NCBI RefSeq assembly: GCF_000725485.1 | Contig: NZ_JOAG01000065.1 | Coordinates: 1-39,072, forward strand | Source: Nonomuraea candida | Lineage (GTDB): Bacteria; Actinomycetota; Actinomycetes; Streptosporangiales; Streptosporangiaceae | DNA: 39,072 nucleotides | Direction of reading: 5' to 3' | In this document: piece after piece, positions 32,596 through 39,072 of the stretch | Layout of the letters: each line of letters starts with the position of its first letter | Position numbering within the stretch: the stretch's first letter is position 1 | Position numbers and translations under genes: made by a program | The notes under the pieces: model-generated | The model's input: only the letters and a program-made list of their open reading frames with translations | Told to the model about the DNA's origin: nothing | The model's database searches: none

Positions 32596-34920
32596 ATGCC
32601 GCCCCACGATCTCCCACCGGGTGTCCGGCGGATCGGCGTGGAAGGCGTCGCCGTGATCATGCACGCGGGCCCGCGGCCCCACGATCTGGAGCGCGCGGCC
32701 GAGGACCTTCTGGAGGCGCTGGCGCGGGCCGGTCACGAACACCGGATCGTCATCGTCCACGATGGCTGTGGCAGGACGGCGGAGATCGTGGAAACGCTGA
32801 CCGTCCGGCATCCCGGGCGGCTCCTCGCCGTACGGCACGAGGGAGAGGCCGACGCTGCCGCGGCCGGCGTCCAGGCGGCGCTGGAACGTACCGAGATGCG
32901 CAGAATCGTGCTGGTCGGAGCGGGTGGCGCTGGCGAGCGGGCGCCCGCCGCCGACCTGCCCGCGCTCCTGCGCGCGCAGCGCGACGAGCGGGCGGACGTG
33001 GTGATCGGGCGGGCCGGGCGGGCGGCGCCACGGGCCCGCCTGACGGGAGGGCCGCCCGGCCGGTTGCTGTCGGACCTGCGCGACCCCGGCCCCTCCTGCC
33101 CGTACCGGCTCTTCGACCGCTGGCTGCTGGAGGAGCCGCACGGGCCGGCGCCCGGATGCGCGCGGGACCGCCTGCGGGTGGTGGAGCATCCGCTCACGGA
33201 TCACGGCGAACGGGCGCCGGACGGCCCGCCCGCCCGGCGGGCCTTCTCGATCCCGCCGGCCCGGCTACGGCCCGGACGCCGGCCGTGGAGCCCGGCCATG
33301 CGCCTGCTCCGGCCCGAGGACCGGACGCTCGCCCTCCTGACCATGGCGGCCGTGGTCCTGTCGGCTCTGGCCTTCGCCTACCACTGGCGCCTCGGCTCCG
33401 TGCTGGCCTACAACGACAGCGGCTCGCACCTGCTCATCGCCCGCCGGGTGATCGACAGCCCGACCCCGGGCCTGGCCCAGCTCGGCGGGGTCTGGCCGCC
33501 GCTGCCGCACCTGCTGGTGCTGCCCTTCGTCTGGCACGACGGCCTGTTCTACTCGGGCCTGGCCGGCGCACTGATCTCGATGATCTCGTACGTGGTGGCC
33601 GTGCGGTATCTCTACCGCCTCGCCACGGACATGGCGGGAACGGGCGGCGCGCGGGCCCGGGCCGCCGGGATCACCGCCGCCGGGCTGTTCGCGCTCAACC
33701 CCAACGTGCTCTACCTGCAGAGCACCCCGATGACCGAGCTGCTGCTGTTCGCGTGCGTCGCCGCGGCTGTGTACCACCTGCACGTCTGGTGCCGCACCGC
33801 GCGGCACACGCAGCTGGCGATCGCCTCGGCGGCGGCGCTGCTGGCCACTCTGACCCGCTACGAGGGCTGGGTGCTGGCCGTGGCCATGACGGCGGTCGTG
33901 GGCTACGTCTCCTTCCGCCGCCGGCGCGACCTCGCCCGGGTGGAGGCCCACCTGATCTTCTTCGGCATGGCGGCCTTCGCCGGGATCGTCGGCTGGGCGC
34001 TCTGGAGCCGGGTGATCTTCGGCGACTGGTTGTACTGGCACTCCGGCGAGTACGCCAAGCCGTCGCTGTGGGTCTCGCCGGACGACGCCAACGTGGGCGC
34101 GCCGGCCGTCGCCTGGAGAACGTACGGCCACGCGATGCTCCACGACCTCGGCGCCCTCACCCTCGCCACCGGTGCGGCGGGCGTGCTGGCCTATGCCTGG
34201 CGGCGCCGGCTGCGCGCCGAGGCGCCGGCGCCCTACATCCTGCTGATCTTCGTGCCGTTCTTCGCCCAGGCGCTGACCATGGGGCAGCGTCCGCTGCACG
34301 TGCCCGAGGTGCACGGAAGCTTCTACAACGTGCGCTTCGGGCTGGTCATGGCCATGGCGGCCGCCGTCTTCACCGGCTACCTGCTGTCGCTGGCGCCCCT
34401 CCGCACCCGGTCCGGCGCCCGCTCCGGCACCTGGTTCGGCACCCGGCTCGGCTCCCGGCTCGGCGCCTGGTTCGGCTTCCGCTTCCGGGCCGGCTGGGAG
34501 CGGAGCGTGCTCGTCGGGTGCGCCCTGTCCACGGTCCTCGCGGTGCCCGGCACCGCCACCCTCACCGAGCCGATGAACTGGCACGCGGGACGGGACGAAC
34601 GCGCCGTCGCCCGGGCCGTGGACCTGCTGCGCCGCGGCTATGACGGGGGGCTCCTGCTGATGGAGAACCACGGCAACGAGACGGTCACCTTCGGCTCCCG
34701 CATACCGCTGGGCCGCATCGTCTACGAGGGAAGCTTCCGCGTCTGGGACCGCGCGCTGAAGGACCCGGCCGGCCAGGGGATCCGCTGGATCTACGCGCGC
34801 ACCCTCGCCGGCCGCGACGACCGCACCTGGCGCGCGCTCCGCGACCTGCCCGCGCTGACCCGCGACTTCACCCTGGTCTACCAGGACGAGGTCCAGCACA
34901 TCTACCGGAGGCGACCCTGA
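32596..34920 (+). CDS. GT-C membrane glycosyltransferase fused to a degenerate GT2 domain
   Basis: A 774-residue protein. Residues about 15-205 resemble a GT2 (DPM1-like) fold: VAVIMHAGPRPHDLE, IVIVHDGCGRTAEIV in place of VDDGSTDGT, and DPGPSCPYRLFDRWLLEEP in place of the D-x-QCGFK block. The donor-binding DxD is missing (IVLVGAGGAGERAP). From about residue 235 it becomes a multi-helix GT-C enzyme: first-loop acidic D274 (AYNDSGSHLLIARRV), VWPPLPHLLVLPF, FALNPNVLYLQSTPMTELL and TRYEGW, all typical of PMT/ArnT-like transferases using lipid-linked sugars. A periplasmic C-terminal part follows (LLMENHGNETVTF). An R/S-rich repeat (GTRLGSRLGAWFG) occurs near 610-630. It sits in an operon between gtrA-like and cellulose-synthase-like genes, overlapping the latter by one base. 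Confidence 0.85.
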   Translation: MPPHDLPPGVRRIGVEGVAVIMHAGPRPHDLERAAEDLLEALARAGHEHRIVIVHDGCGRTAEIVETLTVRHPGRLLAVRHEGEADAAAAGVQAALERTEMRRIVLVGAGGAGERAPAADLPALLRAQRDERADVVIGRAGRAAPRARLTGGPPGRLLSDLRDPGPSCPYRLFDRWLLEEPHGPAPGCARDRLRVVEHPLTDHGERAPDGPPARRAFSIPPARLRPGRRPWSPAMRLLRPEDRTLALLTMAAVVLSALAFAYHWRLGSVLAYNDSGSHLLIARRVIDSPTPGLAQLGGVWPPLPHLLVLPFVWHDGLFYSGLAGALISMISYVVAVRYLYRLATDMAGTGGARARAAGITAAGLFALNPNVLYLQSTPMTELLLFACVAAAVYHLHVWCRTARHTQLAIASAAALLATLTRYEGWVLAVAMTAVVGYVSFRRRRDLARVEAHLIFFGMAAFAGIVGWALWSRVIFGDWLYWHSGEYAKPSLWVSPDDANVGAPAVAWRTYGHAMLHDLGALTLATGAAGVLAYAWRRRLRAEAPAPYILLIFVPFFAQALTMGQRPLHVPEVHGSFYNVRFGLVMAMAAAVFTGYLLSLAPLRTRSGARSGTWFGTRLGSRLGAWFGFRFRAGWERSVLVGCALSTVLAVPGTATLTEPMNWHAGRDERAVARAVDLLRRGYDGGLLLMENHGNETVTFGSRIPLGRIVYEGSFRVWDRALKDPAGQGIRWIYARTLAGRDDRTWRALRDLPALTRDFTLVYQDEVQHIYRRRP

Positions 34921-36476
34921 TGACGCGGCCTCACCACGAACAGGCCGGCCCGTCTCACCACGAGCAGGCCGGCCCGTCCGTCACCGCCGGCGACGCCGCC
35001 ACCACCGGCGGCGGGCCCGCACCGCGCATCGGCGTCCTCGACGACGAGCTGAGCGCCCGGCGGCTGCTCGACCGCAGGCAGGCGGCTCTCGCCGCCCTGG
35101 CGCCCGCCGTGGTCGTGCTCGCGCTCGTCGCGCACCTGGCCTTCGGCTGGGGGCCCTCGCCGCTGTGGTGGGCCCAGGCGGCGGTCGCGGCCGTCACCGC
35201 CGCCTACCTCGCCGCGCTCGTCTTCAGGACCGCCGTCATCCTGGGCGCCTGGGACGCGGCGGTCATCGCGCTGGACGCGGACGCCATCCGGACGGAGCAC
35301 GCGGCACTGCCGGTCTACACCGTCCTGGTGCCCCTCCACCGCGAGGCGGCGGTGCTGCCGGCCCTGCTCGACCACCTGGCCGGACTGGACTATCCGCCCG
35401 AATCGTTGCAGATCATGCTGTTGATCGAGGAGGACGACGCCGAGACGCGCGCGGCGCTGCCGGACCTGGACGCCCCCTTCGAGGTCGTGATCATCCCGCC
35501 GTCCCCGCCGCGTACCAAGCCCAAGGCCTGCAACGTCGGGCTCGCCCGCGCCCGGGGCGAGTTCGTCGTCGTCTACGACGCCGAGGACCGCCCGCAACCC
35601 GACCAGCTGCGCAAGGCCGTGCACGCCTTCCGGACCCTGCCCGACCGGGTCGTGTGCGTCCAGGCCGAGCTGCAGTACTGGAACCCGTGGACCAACTGGC
35701 TGACCCGCTGCTTCGCCGCCGAGTACGCCGCCCACTTCAGCCTGGTGCTGCGCGGCCTCGACCGGTACCGGCTGCCGATCCCCCTCGGCGGCACCTCCAA
35801 CCACTTCCGCGCCGACGCGCTGCTGGCCCTGGGCGGCTGGGACATCTACAACGTCACGGAGGACGCCGACCTGGGCATCCGCATCGCCCGGCGCGGCTGG
35901 GACGTGCGCATGATGGTCTCGGTGACCGAAGAGGAGGCCAACAGCCGCGTGGGCAACTGGATCCGGCAGCGCAGCCGCTGGATCAAGGGCTATCTGCAGA
36001 CCTGGCTCGTCCACACGCGTCACCCGCTGCGGCTGTGGCGGCAGCTCGGCACCGGGCGCACCCTCGCCTTTCACCTCACCATGGGGCTGCCCACGCTCAC
36101 GACCCTGGCCAACCCGTTCTTCTGGGCGCTCACCGTGCTCTACCTGTGCACCGGCACCCGCTACGTCCAGGCGCTCTTCCCGCCGCTCTGGCTCTACTGC
36201 GGCGCCGCCGCCATGGTCGTCGGCAACTTCCTGATGGTCTACTGCATGATGGCCGGCTGCCTGGAGCGCGGGCTCTTCCCCGCCGTCCGCACGATGTTGT
36301 CCGTCCCGCTGTACTGGGCGTTGATGAGCGTGGCCGCCTACAAGGCGCTCTTCCAGCTCCTGCGGCCCGGCCGGCGGCACTTCTGGGAGCTGACGGAGCA
36401 CGGCCTCGTCGACGCTCCCGGCGCCGCCGCCCCGAAGGACGCGGAGGACCTGGAGCCCGCGCTGAGCCGGCCGTAG
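34920..36476 (+). CDS. Cellulose-synthase-like processive GT2 membrane glycosyltransferase
   Basis: A 518-residue protein whose ATG overlaps the previous stop (TGATG), with GGAGG 8 bases upstream. Two helices (about 60-110) precede the GT-A domain: YTVLVPLHREAAVL, IEEDDAET, D220-A-E-D223 (metal site), T313-E-D315 (catalytic base) and Q350-R-S-R353-W354. This D, DxD, TED, QxxRW set is that of processive beta-glycan synthases. About four more helices follow. No PilZ domain is present. The N-terminus holds a duplicated HHEQAGPS octapeptide. By family it polymerises a beta-linked glucan-like or hexosamine polymer and moves it across the membrane; the donor is unknown. It is the last gene of the operon. 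Confidence 0.92.
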   Translation: MTRPHHEQAGPSHHEQAGPSVTAGDAATTGGGPAPRIGVLDDELSARRLLDRRQAALAALAPAVVVLALVAHLAFGWGPSPLWWAQAAVAAVTAAYLAALVFRTAVILGAWDAAVIALDADAIRTEHAALPVYTVLVPLHREAAVLPALLDHLAGLDYPPESLQIMLLIEEDDAETRAALPDLDAPFEVVIIPPSPPRTKPKACNVGLARARGEFVVVYDAEDRPQPDQLRKAVHAFRTLPDRVVCVQAELQYWNPWTNWLTRCFAAEYAAHFSLVLRGLDRYRLPIPLGGTSNHFRADALLALGGWDIYNVTEDADLGIRIARRGWDVRMMVSVTEEEANSRVGNWIRQRSRWIKGYLQTWLVHTRHPLRLWRQLGTGRTLAFHLTMGLPTLTTLANPFFWALTVLYLCTGTRYVQALFPPLWLYCGAAAMVVGNFLMVYCMMAGCLERGLFPAVRTMLSVPLYWALMSVAAYKALFQLLRPGRRHFWELTEHGLVDAPGAAAPKDAEDLEPALSRP

Positions 36477-36480
36477 CCGA

Positions 36481-36555
36481 CCGGCGAACCGTCCGGGCGG
36501 GCGTAGCGGACCGGCGAACCGTCCTGGCGGGCGGCGGGCGGGCCGGCGAACCGTC
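36481..36555. repeat. Three copies of CCGGCGAACCGTC, about 30 bp apart
   Basis: The 13-mer occurs at 36481-36493, 36511-36523 and 36543-36555, each followed by G/C-rich GGCGGGCG steps. The spacing is 30 then 32 bp. It lies between the glycosyltransferase stop and the GH9 promoter region. It could be slippage debris or a regulator array. Confidence 0.75.
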
Positions 36556-36573
36556 AGGTGGGCGGCGGGCGGG

Positions 36574-36588
36574 CGTGAAAGTTTCACG
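36574..36588. promoter_or_regulatory. 15-bp palindrome upstream of the cellulase
   Basis: CGTGAAA-G-TTTCACG is a perfect palindrome, 112 bp before the GH9 start. It resembles the GAAA-N-TTTC palindromes described near actinomycete polysaccharide-hydrolase genes; a LacI- or GntR-type regulator is inferred. Confidence 0.5.
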
Positions 36589-36663
36589 GTCTTATGAGGG
36601 GGACGGTGCGCAGGCGTTGACGGGGGTGGTGGTGGGAAAGGAGGATCGGGGTCCGCGCTGTTT

Positions 36664-36677
36664 TGGGAGCGCTCCCA
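36664..36677. promoter_or_regulatory. CebR/CelR box (cellulose-utilisation operator)
   Basis: TGGGAGCGCTCCCA is the exact 14-bp palindrome bound by CebR in Streptomyces and CelR in Thermobifida, LacI-type repressors released by cello-oligosaccharides. It ends 22 bp before the GH9 start codon, where a bound repressor would block transcription. Confidence 0.88.
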
Positions 36678-36699
36678 ACCCCCCTTCTCAAGGACCTCC

Positions 36700-39072
36700 A
36701 TGACTCGATGCCGGGCCGCCTTACTGGCCCTCCTCACCATGGTCGCCCTGTCCCCCGCCACCGCGACGGCCGCGCAGGCCGCCGCCGACGAGGGACCCGA
36801 GCAGATCGTCAACGGCACCTTCGACTCCGGCACCGCCCCCTGGTGGGCCACCGCCAACACCACCCTCACCGTGGACGAGGGCCGGCTCTGCGCCGACATC
36901 CCCGGCGGCACCGCCAACCCGTGGGACGTCATCATCGGCCAGAACGACCTCCCCCTGGTGGCGGGCGAGACGTATGCCTACAGGTTCTTCGCCACCGCGA
37001 CCCCGGCCAAGATCGGCAGGGCGCTGATCCAGCTCCCGGTGGACCCCTGGACGCAGTATTTCGCCGCCAACCCCGAGCTGAGCGTCTCGGGCAACTCCTA
37101 CTCCTACACGTTCACCGCCCCCGTGTCGCTGCCGAACGCGCAGGCGGTCTTCCAGCTGGGCGGCAGCGCCGAACCCTGGAGGTTCTGCATGGACGACGTG
37201 TCGCTCAAGGGCGGCGCCGAGCCCGAGGAGTACGAGCCGGACACCGGCCCCCGCGTGCGCGTCAACATGGTGGGCTACCTGCCCACCGGCCCGAAGCGGG
37301 CCACGCTCGTCACGGACGCGACCGAGCCGCTGGCCTGGGAGCTGAAGGACGCCGGCAAGGAGACGGTGGCCAGTGGCCAGACCGTCCCCAGGGGTGTGGA
37401 CGACAGCTCGGGCCAGAACGTCCACACGCTCGACTTCGGCGGCTTCCGCGAGCCGGGCGAGGGCTACACGCTGACGGCGGACGGCGAGACGAGCCGGCCG
37501 TTCGACATCGCGGCCGACCTGTACGACCGGCTCCCGGCGGACGCGCTGAAGTTCTACTACACCCAGCGCAGCGGCATCGAGATCCGCGACGACCTCCGGC
37601 CGGGCTACGGCAGGCCGGCCGGTCATGTGGGCGTCGCGCCGAACCAGGGCGACGTGGACGTGCCCTGCCAGCCGGGCGTCTGCGACTACACGCTGAACGT
37701 CAAGGGCGGCTGGTACGACGCCGGCGACCACGGCAAGTACGTCGTCAACGGCGGCATCTCGGTCCACCAGCTCATGGCCACGTACGAGCGTGACAAGGCG
37801 GCCTTCACCGATGGCCGGCTCGACATCCCCGAGAGCGGCAACGGCAGGCCCGACATCCTGGACGAGGCCCGCTGGGAGCAGGAGTTCCTGCTGAGCATGC
37901 AGGTGCCGGACGGCGAGCCGTTCGCGGGCATGGCGCACCACAAGATCCACGACCGGAACTGGACCGGCCTGCCCCTGATGCCGCACCTCGACCCCCAGCC
38001 GCGCGAGCTGCACCCGCCGTCCACGGCCGCCACGCTCAACCTGGCCGCCACGGCCGCGCAGGCCGCCCGCCTGTACGCCCCGTACGACGCCGAGTTCGCC
38101 GCCACGAACCTCAAGGCGGCCCGCAAGGCGTGGGCGGCGGCCAGGGCCAACCCCGAGAAGTACGCCGACCCGGCCGACGGCGTCGGCGGCGGCGCCTACA
38201 GCGACCCCGACGTGAGCGACGAGTTCTACTGGGCGGCGGCCGAGCTGTACCTGACGACGGGTGAGAAGGAGTTCAGGGACTTCGTGCTGGCCTCTCCGCA
38301 CCACACCGGCGACGTCTGGCGCGAGCGCGGCTTCGACTGGGGCAACGTCGCCCAGCTCGGCCGCCTGGAGCTGGCGACCGTGCCGAACGCGCTGCCCGAC
38401 CGGGAGCGGGTGCGGCAGTCGGTGGTCGAGGGGGCCGAGAAGTATCTGGCGATCCAGCGGGCACACCCGTACGGCATCCCGTACGACCCGCCGGACTTCG
38501 ACTGGGGCTCCAACCACCTGATCATCAACAACGCGATCGTCATGGCCACGGCCTTCGACCTGACCGGGCAGGAGAAGTACCGGGAGGCCGTGCGTGAGGC
38601 GATGGACTACGTCCTGGGCCGCAACGCGCTCAACCAGTCGTACGTCACCGGCTACGGCGAGGTGGCCTCGAAGAACCAGCACAGCCGCTGGTACGCCCGC
38701 CAGCTCGACCCCGAGCTGCCCAACCCGCCGCGCGGCACGCTCGCGGGCGGCCCGAACTCCGCCATCCAGGACCCGGTCGCGCAGCGGCTGCTGCGGGGCT
38801 GCGAGCCGCAGTTCTGCTACATCGACGACATCGAGTCCTGGGCGACGAACGAGCTGACCATCAACTGGAACGCGCCGCTGGCCTGGATCTCGGCGTTCCT
38901 GGCCGACCGGGGCGAGCGCGCCGACTGCCGGGTCCGCTACTCGGCGCACGGCGCGTGGCCGGGCGGGTTCACCGCGCAGGTCACGATCGAGAACACCGGC
39001 GGCAAGACCCTGGAAGGCTGGAGCCTGCGCTGGTCGTTCCCGAGCGGGCAGCGCGCCGGGCACGCCTGGGGC
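36700..39072 (+). CDS. Modular GH9 cellulase (CBM4 + Ig + GH9 + CBM2), 3' end missing
   Basis: ATG 36700 follows AAGGA; the frame is open to the window end (791 codons). A Sec signal peptide (about 1-28) is followed by a CBM4/9 domain (about 35-175, [14 protein letters not shown]) and a CelD-type Ig domain (about 184-270, [14 protein letters not shown]). The GH9 catalytic domain (about 274-735) has the base site D340-A-G-D343 in [13 protein letters not shown]661 in [13 protein letters not shown], and the proton donor E718 in TNELTINWN. From C743 a CBM2 begins ([14 protein letters not shown]) and is cut by the window end. The layout matches actinomycete theme-type endo/processive cellulases such as Thermobifida Cel9B, although no FnIII domain is seen before the CBM2. 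The CebR box marks it as cellobiose-induced. Confidence 0.95.
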   Translation, partial: MTRCRAALLALLTMVALSPATATAAQAAADEGPEQIVNGTFDSGTAPWWATANTTLTVDEGRLCADIPGGTANPWDVIIGQNDLPLVAGETYAYRFFATATPAKIGRALIQLPVDPWTQYFAANPELSVSGNSYSYTFTAPVSLPNAQAVFQLGGSAEPWRFCMDDVSLKGGAEPEEYEPDTGPRVRVNMVGYLPTGPKRATLVTDATEPLAWELKDAGKETVASGQTVPRGVDDSSGQNVHTLDFGGFREPGEGYTLTADGETSRPFDIAADLYDRLPADALKFYYTQRSGIEIRDDLRPGYGRPAGHVGVAPNQGDVDVPCQPGVCDYTLNVKGGWYDAGDHGKYVVNGGISVHQLMATYERDKAAFTDGRLDIPESGNGRPDILDEARWEQEFLLSMQVPDGEPFAGMAHHKIHDRNWTGLPLMPHLDPQPRELHPPSTAATLNLAATAAQAARLYAPYDAEFAATNLKAARKAWAAARANPEKYADPADGVGGGAYSDPDVSDEFYWAAAELYLTTGEKEFRDFVLASPHHTGDVWRERGFDWGNVAQLGRLELATVPNALPDRERVRQSVVEGAEKYLAIQRAHPYGIPYDPPDFDWGSNHLIINNAIVMATAFDLTGQEKYREAVREAMDYVLGRNALNQSYVTGYGEVASKNQHSRWYARQLDPELPNPPRGTLAGGPNSAIQDPVAQRLLRGCEPQFCYIDDIESWATNELTINWNAPLAWISAFLADRGERADCRVRYSAHGAWPGGFTAQVTIENTGGKTLEGWSLRWSFPSGQRAGHAWG

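Noticed and set aside
36721..39063. A 780-codon open frame on the minus strand opposite the cellulase
   Set aside because: No domains and biased composition; the plus strand encodes an unmistakable GH9 enzyme.
1..39072. tRNA, rRNA, insertion sequences, integrases or attachment sites
   Set aside because: I found no transposase, integrase or tRNA-like cloverleaf and no terminal inverted repeats flanking any gene.

Overview
The window is very GC-rich actinomycete chromosome with strong GC bias at third codon positions. Its gene families are typical of Streptosporangiales and Streptomycetales: LAL and SARP-type giant regulators, a Methyltransf_19 methyltransferase, GPP34, secreted M4 and SGNH hydrolases, and a CebR-type operator. 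A Nonomuraea- or Streptosporangium-like host is my guess; no rRNA or tRNA is present to fix the taxon. I see no phage, insertion sequence, CRISPR array or complete biosynthetic gene cluster.

Layout. (a) 1-7.4 kb: the 3' end of one secreted serine hydrolase and a complete tandem paralogue, a divergent TetR / 14-helix drug exporter pair with a shared inverted repeat, then a giant ATPase-LuxR (LAL) regulator. The regulator carries an in-frame minisatellite and ends in duplicated hairpins. (b) 7.4-16.6 kb: a 1139-residue secreted double metalloprotease (M4 + M28 + P-domain) on the minus strand, divergent from a SARP/AfsR-like regulator. That regulator is followed by an FAD monooxygenase whose upstream gap holds SARP-like 11-bp direct repeats. 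A SAM methyltransferase converges on the monooxygenase. (c) 16.8-21.3 kb: a 61-residue ORF, a cytoplasmic class-C-type serine hydrolase divergent from a TetR gene over a large palindromic operator, a lipoprotein amidase, and a dimethylformamidase-large-subunit-like protein. (d) 21.4-28.6 kb: a NodU-type carbamoyltransferase whose ribosome binding site lies in a predicted hairpin, a GPP34 protein, an APC permease / GNAT operon, a Tat-exported DUF839 (PhoX-like) protein and a secreted SGNH hydrolase. (e) 28.7-39.07 kb: a PucR-type regulator, then a glycan-assembly region, then a modular GH9 cellulase cut by the window end.

The glycan region (29,992-36,476) is the most system-like part. The minus strand encodes a secreted ricin-type lectin and a GtrB/DPM1-like lipid-linked sugar synthase with a membrane tail. 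Diverging from them is a tight operon: a GtrA-like membrane protein, a GT-C transferase fused to a degenerate GT2 domain, and a cellulose-synthase-like processive GT2. Together they supply the three roles of a Gtr-type system (sugar-lipid synthase, flippase or anchor, outer-face transferase) plus a polymerase-like enzyme and a lectin. I infer a cell-surface glycan assembly or decoration module. The adjacent cellulase has its own promoter region with an exact CebR box, so it probably belongs to cellulose utilisation.
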